Shown one piece after another: positions 22,293-34,960 of a DNA stretch of 64,000 nt. The stretch lies in the NCBI GenBank assembly GCA_027924645.1, contig BSBN01001359.1:11202001-11266000 (forward strand), written 5' to 3'. The notes under the pieces are model-generated. The model was not told the origin of the DNA. It searched no databases and saw nothing but the letters and a program-made list of their open reading frames with translations. This DNA is from Cunninghamia lanceolata (taxonomy: Eukaryota > Streptophyta > Pinopsida > Cupressales > Cupressaceae). The position numbers and the translations under genes are program-made. The stretch's first letter is position 1. Each line of letters opens with the position of its first letter.

Positions 22293-24657
22293 CAATTCTT
22301 CCTTCATGAAACTACACTTCTTGATGTTTATCAGTAATTTCTCTTCTCTCAGTCTCTGCAATACTTGTCTCAAGTGCCACAAATATTCTTCTTTTGTCTT
22401 ACTAAAAATCAAAATATCATCCAAATATACAATAACAAAATTACCTAATAATTTCTTCAAGATTTCATTCATCAACCTCATGGAAGTACTTGGTGCATTT
22501 GTCAATTCAAAAGGCATCACTAACCACTCATGCAATCCTTCATTTGTCTTAAAAGTAGTCTTCCATTCATCTCCTTCTTTGATTCTAATATGATGATATC
22601 CACTCTTCAAATCTATCTTTGTAAAATATTTTTCTCCACTCAAATAATCCATAATGTCATCCATCCTAGGTAAAAGGAATCTATACTTAACTATGATCTT
22701 GTTGATTGCTCTAGAGTCTGTACACATTCTCCATTCTCCATCCTTCTTCGGTGCTAGCACTGCAAGTACTACACAAGGACTCAAGCTTTCTCTAATCAAA
22801 CCTTTCCTCAATAGTTCATGTATCTATCTGTTCAATTCTTCATTCTCTGTTAGTGTCATTCTGTGTGCTACTTTGTTAGGAAAACTAGCTCCAAGTATAA
22901 GATCCATGTGATGATTGATACTTCTGACTAGTGGCAATCCTTTAGGTACATTATTTGATATGATGTCTTCATACTCTATCAGCAACTCAGTTAGCTCCTC
23001 CTATTGTGATTCTCCAGTCTTTAGATTTTCAGGCTTCTTAGGGATCAAAGCATAACACATATTCTCATGTCTCAAACCATCCAGAAATTTCCTTCCATCT
23101 ACCAAATAGATTCTAGTATTCCCACATACTTCACTCTTAGGATCATCTTCCAAAGGAATTAAAGTAATTCTCTTCCCATTTGATGTTATAGTATATGTAT
23201 TCTTTCTCCCATCATGTATAGCTTTCCTATCATATTGCCATGGTCTACCCAACAATATATGACAAACCTCCATAGGCATAATATCACACAATACTTCATC
23301 ATGATAAGATCTATTATGAAATTTCACCAAACATTGTTCACTCACTAGTACCTTATGATCATCCTGAATCCATGCTATATGATAGGGCTTAGGGTGTTTC
23401 AATCTTTCCAACTTCAGCTTAGTCACCATCTCCTCTGAAACCAAATTATTTGAACTACCACTATCAATTACAACTTTATAACATTTACCTCCTAATTTGC
23501 ATATGGTTCTAAACAAACTTTTCCTCTGCGGTGGTTCCTCATTTGTCTCTATTTGAAATACTGCCCTCCTCATGACAAGTGATTCTCCTTTCTCAGGTTT
23601 ACCAACTAAACTTAGTGATCCAACAGTTTCTTCTTCTACATAGGTTGCTCTTCCACTGTTCTCTATCTTCTTGCTTGTACTCCCTTGATTACATTCAAAT
23701 GCTCTATGTCCTTCACCTCCACATTTAAAATAGGTTCCTCTGAATGTTCTCCTATCAGGTCCTTTTCCTTCTCTTATGTATCCTTCACTCTAGTATGGAC
23801 TAGGGTTTCCTCTGTGGTAGAAAGTTTTGTCATCTCTCTGGTATGCATTATTGTCTCTTTCCTCCTTCTTGAATGTGTTATCTTGTCTGTTCTTCTCTGC
23901 ATATGATCTCTCTCCTTTAGAAAATGTTCTACCTCTGAAATTTACGTCCTCTACCTCTCTGTCTCTGATCATGCATCTTGTTCAACTTTTCTTCAACTTT
24001 TAAGGCAAACTGATATGCTTCTTCCAATGTTGTCATCCTCACCAAACTCAGTTCTTCTTGAATGTTCAATCTCAATCCATTGATGTATCTAGCTACTTTA
24101 TCCTTGATTTCTTCACTATGTCCTATCCTTATGATTATATTATGAAATTCTTTAGTGTACTCCTTCGTAGATTTCTCGTTTTGTCTTAGGTTTTGTAATC
24201 TATTCAAAAGTTCCAACTCTTAGTCAACAAGTATAAACTGGTTCTTCAATTTTGTCACCATTCTGTCCCACTTTGTAATCTTCTCTTTTCCTCTTCTATT
24301 TCTATCCAACTGAACTTCTTTCCACCATATAGTAACATGTCCTTTCAGCTTTGTCTTTACAAATTTTACGTTCTTCGGATCTTCAATTTCTTCATACTCA
24401 AAGTATTCTTGTAGGTCATTTATCCAATCAATCAGCTCCTTAGGATTCAAATTGCCAGTATAGTTTGGTACATCAACTCTAGGTCTTTTCCTAATTTTGA
24501 AAATAGCTTGCAACATCTTAACTTGATCTAGTTCTTCCTCTTCATCTCCTAGGGTTACTTCATTTTGATCAACAGATTGAAATTCTTCATCATCATCACT
24601 TTCAACATTAGGTCGAGGTGTTAGTCCTCTTCTCCAATCTTCTTCAACAACATCCAA
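22293..24657 (-). pseudogene. CHR-2 gag, protease and RT (N-terminal part)
   Basis: Reading leftwards from the ATG at 24657: acidic N-terminus, capsid (GNLNPKELIDWIND, GHVTIWWKEVQL, RYINGLRLNIQEELSLV), a basic tail, and a zinc knuckle at about 23715-23745 in which tyrosine again replaces the first cysteine. The protease keeps DSG (VVIDSGSSNNLVSEEM, about 23460) and ends near 23001. RT shows [11 protein letters not shown] and the intact catalytic box YLDD (about 22420). Breaks are a frameshift near 23960, a stop after FILVD and two TAGs between protease and RT. RT is cut at 22293 by the TG..CA insertion. Confidence 0.9.
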
Positions 24658-24933
24658 GATAACTCACATTATATTCATCATCTCCATCATCTCATCCATT
24701 CATCTAGCCATTGTACCAACAATAGGGATTCTCCTCAGCAGCATTCTTCCTTGGATCAACTATAACTACCTCAATTTCGGTGATCAGGCTACAAGGTGAC
24801 AATGACCTCACAATCGATGATCGGTTGACAACATTAGTAAATTGCCTCAGATTTAGCAATCTATTCATAGCAAGATATTATGAAATTCCTTCTCCAAATT
24901 TGCTCAATTCACTCCTAAAGATTCAAAACTTCA

Positions 24934-24944
24934 CTCTGATACCA
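24934..24944 (-). promoter_or_regulatory. CHR-2 primer binding site
   Basis: The reverse complement reads TGGTATCAGAG, the tRNA-Met-type site, two bases inside the 5' LTR end. Same layout as CHR-1. Confidence 0.9.
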
Positions 24945-24946
24945 CT

Positions 24947-25785
24947 TGGTGCAGTCACGGTTAGGAGGGTCCACAGAGTGAATTATCCAGGCTGTGTAGT
25001 TAGAGTAATCACAACATAAACAACTCAAAGATTTAAAGCAAATGTAGATTTAGTTATTCAGTATATCATTGAATTCAAATACAAACTGACCAACAACATG
25101 TGGGCTTGTGATTAGGGCTCACAGGCCTGATTATAGAATTATAGAGTATGCACAGGATATGGCTTTGAAGCTCCTTTGCAAAGAATTCAAACTATCAAAC
25201 TTGTAAATTATGCTAACTACTTTCCTAGGCATCTATTACATGATTATATATCATCTCCAGAACACAATATTCCTCTGCGTCGGTCAGGAAGGTCACAAAC
25301 TCCAATGAAGAGCTATAATGTGTGTACATAGATAGGTCAAACCTAATCATATAGAAATCCCCCGCAAATGAATGGAATGGTGTGCAGATCTTAGTAAAGG
25401 TTAGCCACAATCCAAACAACATTGAATAATGTGTCATTTAGCTCCACAAGTCATGAAATGCTTTGCAAGTCTTCTCCTTTAGTTGATTGTATGAGATTGT
25501 CAGGATGCTCTATTCTAAGAAAATAATTGATCTTCTGATAGCGATATCTTTCTGGTACCTAATCCAAATGATCTAAAATTTGGATATGATGTGCATGAAT
25601 GTGTCTAGATGCTAAGTCTAGCTCCACAAGATTTGAAATCAAACTATGGTAGAATGTAGACCAAAATACTGAAACTGCTACTTTCTAAATTGACTAAAAT
25701 GAACTGGAAAATGAAAAGAAACAAACTAAAATGCAAATGTTTTTGGTTGATGAAAGAATGCTCTTGAACCAGGGATGCTCTTGCA
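24947..25785 (-). repeat. CHR-2 5' LTR
   Basis: 839 bp; plus-strand text begins TGGTGCAGTCACGGTTAGG and ends GGGATGCTCTTGCA, matching the copy at 17897-18730. The end near 24947 is fixed by the adjacent primer binding site. Confidence 0.9.
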
Positions 25786-25792
25786 TCAAAAT

Positions 25793-28165
25793 CCCTCCAG
25801 ACATGAGACCAAGTCAGCCCATGTGTTTAGTATTATATGGCAAGGCTTTTCATCCCAAAGTAGGATATGAATTGAGGGGTAAGGAGCCTCAATCTTTGAT
25901 GGATGCTTTCTAAATAACTATGCACGTTGAGAGTAACAGGAGAGCATTTGGGAAGGTTGCTAAGAGAGATGATGTCAAATTATTGAAAAACCCTAAAGGA
26001 CCTCAAGATAAAGAACCATCTTTTGAAGATAAATTGGATAGAGTTATGAATTCTCTTAAGGGCTTAAGTTACAAGGTATCTAAAAATGAGAAGGGGTTAT
26101 TCAATGATAGACCTAACTATCAGAAGCATGAGAGAATGGCTAGGTTGTCTGATCAACCTTATAATACCACATGGAAAATGGAAAGCTAGTTTTTAATAAT
26201 CAGAAAAATGTACCTAACAGAGAAACTCTTGATCCATTGAGGAGACCTAGTGCAAATATGGTTGAGGACAATCTTTGGTGCATAGCATGCCAACTACCTC
26301 ACTCTCCAGTTCAATGTGTGGTGGCACAATCATTTCAAGAGTCTGGCATGCCTGATGAGGAGTATGATGAAGACAACTACAATCAAGATCATACCATCAG
26401 TATGTTCTCTTCTAAACCATATGTGATGATAGAGGATTCTATTTCTTCTGAGGAGGAATATGTTAAGATTAATAAGAATAACCAAAGGTATCATGAAGAA
26501 AGTAACCGTCAACAAATTTTTTCTGATCATAAGAGCAATGCTATAGAAAATGTGAATCTGTATGTTGTCGATACTAGAATGAGTGGGATTAGTTTGAGAA
26601 GACCTTCAGAAGAAGAGATCAAATCCTTGACTATAGTTGTTGTTGCCCAAGCTAGGAGTAGTTATGATTTGAGAAACATAACTATAAATGTTGATCAGGG
26701 TAAGCCTGGTACTATTTTTATCAAAGAAACACCCATTGCTGTCAAGAATCCTGAAACAATGAAATAATCAAATAAAAGGGACAAGTTGCCAAGAAATCAG
26801 AAAGTTCAATTTGATGTTGCAGATAAATGTCAAAAAGAAAAATAAAATAGAAAGAGAATCAGTCAAACATTATGCTCCTAATGTTCTTACTTCCACTAAA
26901 AGGGAGAAGATCAAGAAAATAGAGGTAAGTAAAGTTACCTAAGATTCATGTATAATTCCCATGTTTGATATGACCCAAGTTCTGTCCCAAATGAAAATTT
27001 TAGTTCCTTTATTAAAGATGATGAAATAGATGAACATAGGAACAATGCTTTGGAAGTAATTGCAAGTATATTTGAAGTAGCACCTAAGATTCCAATAGAG
27101 TCACATGTTTCCCAGAATGTAAACCAGAAAGTTGGTGAAGCCAAGAGTATAGAGATGGGAACCCCTGAGGTGTATGTAGGAGAAGCATTGACAAAATCCT
27201 CATATCAGTTTGATCCTTTCTATGTCAACCTGCTTATAAATAACAAGAAGGTTAGAAACTACATGATAGACTCAAGAGCTGCTATAAACATTATGCCCTT
27301 AGAAGTTATGAAAGAGTTAGGACTTTGGATTGATACATGCTATGGTCAGTGTTATGCCATGGATAATAGAGTTGTTCCATTTATTGGGATAATGAGGGGT
27401 GTTGATTTAAGGTTTGCAACTTTTCTTGATAATGTATACAAAATGGACATAACTGTTGTGGTTATCCCACCTCAATACGGGATGCTCTTATCAAGATAAT
27501 GGATGACAACAGTTGGGGGAAACATACAGTTGGACCTATCTTATGCCACTATACCAATGAATGAAAAGGAAGTCATATTGGATAGTGAATCTAGGTTCCA
27601 TACAATAGTAGAGCATATTAACAATCCTAATCACTTCAATCAACATGTCAACTTTTGCAATAGTGATATGGATAACTTCAGAGTAGAACCAGATCAAGAA
27701 GCTCTAGGCTACACTAATCCTCTAGAGGTTGAAGCCCAGACAAATCAAGAAGGATTATGGCAAATGTACTTTGATGGTGCATGCTCTAAAGCAAGAGCAG
27801 GTGTGATTTTCATTGCACCTAGTGGCAAAACTTTTAAACATTCATTTCTACTAAATTTCTCTTACACTAACAACACTACAAAGTACAAAGCATTACTTCT
27901 TGGCTTAAACATAGTAGTCAAGTATGGCATAAAATTATTGAAAGTTTTTGGAGATTCTGAGTTGGTTGTCTCACAGGTGAGAGATAAATATTTGATAAAG
28001 CATAGAAGACTTAAGCAATACAAGTATGCTATGTGGGACACCATAGAACTTTTGGATGCATTTTCCAATGATTGGATAGAAAGAAACAAGAATGTGATGG
28101 CTGACTTCTTGGCTAATATAGCCCTAAGGAGTGATGATATTACTTTATCTGGAATCTCTAAAGTT
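25793..28165 (+). pseudogene. TAT-1 gag tail, protease and upstream RNase H
   Basis: Resumes gag at PPDMRPSQP. A zinc knuckle at 26279-26317 has the spacing C-x2-C-x3-H-x4-C. Protease (about 27160-27560) reads MIDSRAAINIMP, so the catalytic DSG is DSR, followed by GQCYAMDNR and PPQYGMLLSR and a TAA. An RNase H of the archaeal/plant type follows at about 27757-28120: MYFDGACSK, then TTKYKALLLGL where TAT-2 has AEYEALLIGL (catalytic glutamate lost), VFGDSELVVSQV and NVMADFLANIAL. This RNase H precedes RT. The frame ends where a solo LTR is inserted at 28171. Confidence 0.88.
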
Positions 28166-28170
28166 GAGGT

Positions 28171-28972
28171 TGTGATAGGTGAAAGTCAGGTGTGGAAGAT
28201 CAGACATAGTCATGAAACCCTAACCCTACTATCATCAAGGAATCTAACCTAAATGAAATCAAAGGATAATGCAATTCAAGCATAACATCACCTAGACCGT
28301 GCGATTCCTTGTTTGAGAGAGAGATGTGGACTGCTTCTTCAACGATAAGCAATTACAAAGCTGAAAGCTGCCATTGATGGATGATAAAAGCTCGAATGCT
28401 CGAATGCTCAAGATGATAATGGAGGTGCTATATGATTGCTGGATTACTAGATTGCTGGATTGCTGGCTTGCTGGATTGCTGGCTTGCTAGATATGTCTCA
28501 TATGGAGTGAGAGGCTATTTATATAGGACTCAACCAAGATCAATCAACGGTGGAGATTCAGAGGCTATGTGAATGGCTAAGATTGAAAGTTACTAAATTT
28601 AGGTCCAATTAGTTGTGCATGTGAAGGATATGAATGAAAGTTGTCTTACAACACATGATGAATGGGAAATGGACAAGTGTTGAAATGTGATAAATGATAA
28701 AGGCTTAATTCAAATAAAGTATTTGAATTAGTTGGGATATGAGTTGGAAATTAATTAAATAAATAAAATTTATTTAATTAATAGGATAAATGCATAAAAT
28801 GAGATAAGACATGATGTGGAATTAATTAAATAAATACAATTTATTTAATTAATTGGCTAAGTGAATGAGAATGGGATTTTAATTAAATAAATAAAATTTA
28901 TTTAATTAATTGGATAATGGATTAGTGATTTAACAAGGTGTCGCTAGACATGGACAAATTTGGGTGTCTACA
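28171..28972 (+). mobile_element. Solo LTR (TGTGAT..TCTACA family) in TAT-1
   Basis: 802 bp, begins TGTGATAGGTGAAAGTCAGG, ends GGTGTCTACA, flanked by exact GAGGT copies (28166-28170, 28973-28977). TAT-1 codons EV and KTRP read across the site once the insert and one repeat are ignored. Features: a 10-bp period repeat of TTGCTGGATTGCTGGC at about 28433-28490, TATTTATATAGG at about 28516, and three hairpins with 3-base loops at 28750-28782, 28820-28854 and 28881-28907. Confidence 0.95.
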
Positions 28973-28977
28973 GAGGT

Positions 28978-29746
28978 TAAAACCAGACCATATGTGCCAG
29001 ACAATATCTGTAACTGGTAGGTTTTCAATGATGATGCAGATTTGCTAAAATTCCTTGAATGTGAAGATAAGTACCTTTCACAAGAGATAGATTTCAATGC
29101 ATTCATGGAAGTTGTCAATGAGAAGGAAATTGTCTTTGGCACTAAAGTAATTCAGTTAGAGACAAATAAATTCCCAAGGGCACTGGTAGCTTTGGAAAGA
29201 GTATTTGACAACAATGACAACAATGAGCAGAAGCATATACCAATCCATAAAGATGATTTAGAGGAGGTTAATTTAGGGACTGTTGCCTCACCTAAGAATC
29301 TATACATTGGGAAAAGTATTAGTCCCAAGGAAAGAAAAATGCTTATTACTTTATTGAAGAAATACAAGCATGTTTTTGCTTGGTCCTATGATGACCTAAA
29401 AGCCTATAGAGAGGATCTATTCCAGCATGAGATCCATTTGAAACTAGATGCTAAGCCTTTTAAGCAAAAGCAGAGACCCATTAATCCAACGTTGATTCCA
29501 AAAATGTAGCAGGAACTAGCAAAGATGAAGGATGGTGGAATAATCAAACCAATCAGGTATTCTACATGGGTCTCAAATTTGGTGCTAGTAAGGAAAAAGA
29601 ATGGGGATCTAAGACTCTATGTAGACTTTAGAAATCTAAATGTGTCCTCGTTAAAGGATAATTATCCTTTGCCCAACATGGAAATAATGCTCCAAAGGGT
29701 CACAAGGAATGAGTTGTCCATGATGGATAGTTTTTCAGGATATAAT
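28978..29746 (+). pseudogene. TAT-1 linker and RT N-terminal part
   Basis: Collinear with TAT-2 pol: KTRPYVPDNIC, YLSQEIDFNAFMEVV, then KYKHVFAWSYDDLKAYREDL and KQKQRPINPTLIPKM, RT fingers (KPIRYSTWVSNLVLVRKK, YVDFRNLN) up to MMDSFSGYN. Stops after NW and KM fit lost glutamines. RT is interrupted at 29746 within the codons for YNQ by the 2.8 kb insertion. Confidence 0.88.
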
Positions 29747-32550
29747 TGTAGGAGTCCAGGACAACACTAAGAGGGGGGGTGAATCAGTGTTGTATTAGTT
29801 TTCAAATCTTTTTGCAAACTTTAAATTTCAAGACACAAAGAGAGAAATATCTCATTGATTTGTCAAACACATATGCACATGAATGAAGAAAGAGAACAAA
29901 ACCTCATGAGAAATGTATTAACATACACACATACAGATGAAAACAATATGAGACAACACAAATTTGCAAGAGTGGAAAACCCTCCCGGGGTAGAAAAACC
30001 ACTCCAAAACTGCCTCACTGGCTTAACCTTAAAAATATCTTTACAAGCCTCACTAGTTGATGTGAGTGTCTTACTGACAAATGGTCTCACTAACCTACAA
30101 GCCTCACTAGCATACTGTTGTGCCTCACTGGCTTTTCATCAATGTCTCACTGACAAAAATGAACAATTACATTTATCAAATCATCAAACTTAGTGTGCAA
30201 GACTTGATTGCCACACAATCAAATTTGCACCATTTCAAACCTTTAATCATCTCTTTAAACATTTTATCTCTGCCTAACTCAACATTCTTTCTTTATCACA
30301 TACCCAATATCATATTCTCATCTGTCTTTTCTCTTCAAGAGGATTTTTACAATAATATCTTCAACCCTGCATATTGAATCACACATACATTCATCTGTAT
30401 TTTCTTTTTAGGAGGATCTTCATAAAATTTTCTTCACCATTACATATTGATCTGCACAGCCACACACACTATCCAAGCATCTGCAATATCATTAAAAATC
30501 ATGTGATCTTTCATATTCAACTCTTCTCCTGCAATACAAAATCACTTGACTTTTCAAATCCCTCTCATATATATTTTTTAATTTGATTAACATCTCTACA
30601 AAAATCAATTTCACTTGTATGACCATTTCCATTCTTGAATGATTTGCAAGAATAATATCATATCTCTCAAACAAATCTTCACAAAAATGACTTTCATTTT
30701 TCAGCTGATCATATTCCCTTTCTACAATCAATTTGAATCAATTTGTCATGTTCATCATCCATCTTCCCTGCATAGAAAATCTTCAAAAAAATTCTTTCAA
30801 AATAAATGATCAAACTTTGATATTCTTTTGTCTGCAATTTTATCTTCATCTATAAAAACAAATCAATTCACCTCTAAAAATAGCTCAAAAAAATTCTTCA
30901 ACCAATGCCCTTTTCAAATAAAAAAAATCCTCTGATCACAAAATAAATCTTCAATAAAAGACATTTTGTCCCTTCATCTTCTTCAAAAATTCTTTAATTT
31001 GTGAAACTCATCTTCAATCAAATCATTTCATCTCATTAAAAAAACTATTCAATCTGCCCCCTAAAAAAATGAAACATTTCTATTTTCAAACCACACACTA
31101 ACTTTCCTCTATATAAAAAATCTCTCTTAACTATACTTATAAGAGGGAAACAAATTTCCATTAAAAAATGCCCTCTTAAAAAAATTTCTCCTTACTTCAC
31201 TTATCACGAGAGAAGAGAGTAAAATTAGAAAGATATTTCTTAAAAAGAAGTTTTCAAAATTCTTAGAAAATCGGCCTTTTTAAAGGCTAAACAATAGCCT
31301 TCTAATACTTATCTCTGCAAACAAGGCATCATTACAGCCTTGAACCCGTCAAAAAGGGATGCTAAGGGGTCGGGGTCCAAATTTTAAATAAATACCATCT
31401 ATCACATTTTTTGCGCCCATCGTACATTTAAAAAAAGACCTTTGATTTTAAAATGCTGCTCATTCTTCTTATGAGATAACCTAGGTAAGTGGTGGAAGAT
31501 TATAAAGGGGCCGGTCAAGCAAATGTAATATAGACCCTTTAAAAGGTGATTTTTAAGTTATGAACTTGCAGTAGTAGGTCATCATTGAAATAGAAATAAA
31601 GTGCTTTGACATTCCAAACTAGGGCTTTAAGTATATATTTTGAGGGCTTTAAAAGAAAGCATTTGAGACTTTGAACATCTTAAGCACCTTGAAGACCATT
31701 CTCTGCAAGCTTCACTCTTATCATCACATATGAATCAAGTCCTTGAAAAAATCTCTGCAAAGAGTGCTCATGAACAACTTACCAACACCTTGTGTCAACT
31801 TTGTGTAAGCAAGACAATATTTAACTATTCTTGATATGCACAACCTTGAAACAACCTTGAAGCAACACCACTCTAACCATAATTTGAATTGATATGAGTG
31901 AAGCATCATCACAACATGAGGGAAAGCAACATCATAAGGTTACAACTTGTAGACCACTCTGAGAACACATGACCAATCACATGTGTCTACACAACTTGAT
32001 CTCTCACATGATGCTCATGAACCCTATATAGCTTGTAACAAAGATGCCAGACATAACAAACTCAACCACACATCTTCATGTGAAACTTACCTTTATATGC
32101 AACCTCTTTTGAAACATAAGCTTCAAACCCTTGTCAATTTTATGAAGAAAGGTGCCAACAAGAACTTTTGTCATGAAAACAACTCTTATCTAAGAAACTC
32201 AAAGTCCTGAGATGACAAAACTCAAGAACATCCTTTAACAAGAACATCTTTGATATCAAACTTATATCATGAACCCAGGCAAAGAATGAATAACAACAAT
32301 CCTCTCTCAGATCCATAGAGAACATTAAGAACTGAATGTGAATGATGAATGAACATCCTTGTAACTTCTCTCAGAACAATGCACAACACCTTTTGTTATC
32401 AATACTACATTACATCAAACCAACTCCACATCTCTGTGAACTAATCAAGCAATGAACAACTATCTCCTCTTGATGTCCTGCAACAACTATGGCAACTTTA
32501 CATCATCAACTGAACACATTTTTGACATCAATGACAACCTGTCACCATCA
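29747..32550 (+). mobile_element. 2.8 kb TG..CA insertion (large solo-LTR-like) in TAT-1 RT
   Basis: Begins TGTAGGAGTCCAGGACAAC, with a GAGGGGGGGTGAATCAG motif typical of long plant LTR starts, and ends CCTGTCACCATCA. Exact ATAAT duplications flank it (29742-29746, 32551-32555). No pol similarity and no TGGTATCAGAG site inside, so it is either one unusually long solo LTR or a non-coding element. Short imperfect repeats of GCCTCACTGGC occur at 30016-30160; the rest is AT-rich (30180-31300) without recognisable genes. Confidence 0.78.
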
Positions 32551-32555
32551 ATAAT

Positions 32556-34420
32556 CAGGTGAAAGTTAAGGAATCAAAACAATATAAGACAAATTTCACT
32601 ACTCCCTGGGGCACATATGTCTACATTAGGATGCCATTTGGGCTGACCAATGCTGGAGTGACATTCTAAAGAGCCATGGATGTTGATTTCTCAAAATTGA
32701 TTAATGTAATTATGGTTGTGTATCAAGATGACTTAACTACTTTTTCAAAAAAGGTTGAAGATCATTGCATGCATCTTGAACAAATATCCAGGAGGGCTTT
32801 GGAGTATGAGATATCTCTCAATCCCAAGAAATGCACATTTGTAGTATCAGAAGGGAAGCTGATGGGACATATTGTGTCCAAAGGTGGGGTAAGGATAGAT
32901 CCAGAGAGAGTGGCATCTATTGATAAGATATCAATCCCCAAAACTGTCAAAGCAATACAGTCTTTTGTTGGCTATATTAACTTTGTAAGAAGGTTTATTA
33001 CTAATTTTGCAGAGATTGTTAAACCTATTTCCAAGATGCTAAAGAAAGGAGCCAAGATCATATGGGATGATGATGCTATTAATGCTTTTGTAGTAATAAA
33101 AAGAGATATTAAGGAGGCACCAGTGTTGAAATCCTAGGTTTTAGTAAGCCTTTTCAGATATTCTCGTTTTCTTTATTCCACACTATTGCAGTAGTTATGT
33201 TACAAACAAATGAAGAGGGCTTCCAGCAACCCATTGCATTTTTAAGAAAATCACTTCAAGCTACAAAGATGAATTATGATTGACAGAAAAGCATGGATAT
33301 GCTTTGGTGAAAGCCGTGAAAAGTTTTGGACCATATTTGGTTGATGTGAAAGTAGAAGCATATGTGCCCAATGTAGTTGTAAAAGATGTGTTAGTCCAGT
33401 AGGAGGTCACTGGCCGAAGGTGCAAATGGATCAACAAGATCTAGGAGTTCAATATTGACTTACAAATCACAAAACTGGTCAGAGGACAAGGACTTGCCAA
33501 ACTAGTGGCTGAGGCTAACCTGGAGGCTACGTAAATCAATATTATTGAGGAAGAAACAAGGGTGATATGTAGCTTACAGAGGACCCCTTGGTATACTTAT
33601 ATAATTTATTATCTGACACGCCTTAGGTGTCCTAATGGGCTCACCAAGAATCAACAACGAATGTTGAAGTTGTACATTGTGAGGTATGTATTTTTGAAAG
33701 GGGATTTATATTGGAAAGACAATGACGGTGTCCTCCTATTTTTCTTAGATAAGAACCAAGCTGAAAGAAATGCATGCGGGAGTATGTGGGGGTCACTTTA
33801 TAGCTAAAATGATAGCCCACAAGATTCTGAGGGCAGGCTATTATTGTCCTACCGTATTTTTAGACTCCCATGCACTCACAAGAAAATGTGAGGCATATCA
33901 GAAGGTCTCTGGAAAGCTCAAATATTTAGGTACATAGCTGCTTAGGCCCATGTAGGTTGAGGCCCCCTTCTATCAATGGGGCATAGATTTTATTGGTGAA
34001 ATTAGTGAGAAGTCCAATGGTGGCCATAAATGGATCCTTGTAGCCACAGATTACTTTACCAAGTGGATAGAAGCTATCCCTACCAAAAAGGCCACAAGTA
34101 AGGTGGTGATGGACTCCATTCTAAATCACATCATTGTAAGATTTGGAGCACCAGTCAGATTAGTAATGGATAATGCTATGTGCTTTAGATCTGATGAGTT
34201 CATAGGTTTCTACAATACATATGGCATTGATATGTCATATTCTTCCCCTTATAAGATGAGTTTGACATCAAAATCCTAATGAAAATCATCAAGAGGATGT
34301 TGGATAAGAACAAAAGGGCTTGGAATTCTAAGCTAAGTCTAGCTTTATGGGCTAATAGGGTGACTATCAAAAAGGATGATAGGGTGACTAAGTCTAGATT
34401 GGTTCCATATTGTAGAGGCC
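32556..34420 (+). pseudogene. TAT-1 RT C-part, second RNase H, integrase
   Basis: RT resumes at QVKVKESKQYK and reaches the catalytic box YQDD at about 32720, then CTFVVSEGKLMGHIV and the thumb. The RNase H behind RT (33140-33540) reads FQIFSFSLFHTIA, where active gypsy enzymes have an aspartate, so it lacks the catalytic start, as does TAT-2. The integrase zinc region (about 33790-33920), WGIDFIGEISEKS (33980) and VMDNAMCFRSDEF (34170) are readable; sequence after PYKMS at about 34260 decays. Several frame changes and stops. The copy ends without an LTR. Confidence 0.87.
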
Positions 34421-34960
34421 AGTGAGAAGTGATTTTTTCACCTATCCAAGAGTGAGTAGGGAGAATCTCTCATGGTGAAGAGGGTTTTGTTGAAACCACT
34501 AAAGGAGAATAGTGAGTTAGTTTGAAGAAAATTTAATTTAATTCAAAGAATAAGTCTTTTTAAGATTGTTTGTAAATCTATGGGGAAATGTTGCAAGGTT
34601 ATTATTGATGGTGGGAGCACAAACAATTTAGTTTTAGTGGAACGATGGAAAATCTTGCTTAAAGAAAATAAAACATCCAAATCCCTATGCCAAGTTTCCT
34701 AGTTGTAGAGGGACCACCATGTGGTGGTAAAACAGTAGTGTCTTGTGAGTTTTCATATTGGATCGCATGGTGATGGGGTAATGTGTGATGCCATGCTTAT
34801 GGATGTGTGACATTTTTTGCTTGGTCAACCATGGTAATCAATAGGCTATACATGATGGTAGAGAAAATACATAAACCATTGTCAAGTATGGGAAGAAGCA
34901 TACACTAAGTCACATGAAGAATGAGATGAAGAGAGTGGGAACTTAATTCTAGGGTGGTTC
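34410..34960 (+). pseudogene. Chromovirus gag-protease junction fragment
   Basis: Reads GESLMVKRVLLKP, then SLFKIVCKSMGKCCKVIIDG and STNNLV, and later a decayed HFLLGQPW. This matches the gag-protease linker and protease of CHR-1 and CHR-2 (GETLVVRRTLL; GKCYKVVIDSGSSNNLV). The catalytic DSG is DGG here, and stops are frequent. No LTR or neighbouring chromovirus domain is attached, so this is a third, orphan chromovirus piece butted against the TAT-1 integrase. Confidence 0.75.

Larger units (their letters stand above)
17897..25785 (-). mobile_element. CHR-2: chromovirus on the minus strand, in TAT-1 gag
   Basis: LTRs at 24947-25785 (5') and 17897-18730 (3') enclose gag, protease, RT, RNase H, integrase and the tail of a chromodomain. 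It is closely related to CHR-1 in every shared domain. The TAT-1 gag codons for KI are present on both sides (AAAAT at 17891-17895 and 25788-25792). This gives a candidate TSD if one extra base on the left and two on the right remained beyond the TG..CA ends. A 1.8 kb TG..CA insertion (20465-22292) splits its RT. Confidence 0.9.
16473..34420 (+). mobile_element. TAT-1: Tat-like Ty3/gypsy gag-pol, split by three insertions
   Basis: Pieces at 16473-17895, 25793-28165, 28978-29746 and 32556-about 34420 join into one gag-protease-RNaseH-RT-RNaseH-integrase sequence collinear with TAT-2 (48782-53690). No LTR, primer site or polypurine tract of its own was recognised. The left edge abuts a copia LTR; on the right the integrase fades near 34400 into a piece of chromovirus. 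Each internal gap is filled by an insertion with duplicated flanking bases. All domains contain stops or lost catalytic residues, so the copy is dead. Confidence 0.88.
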
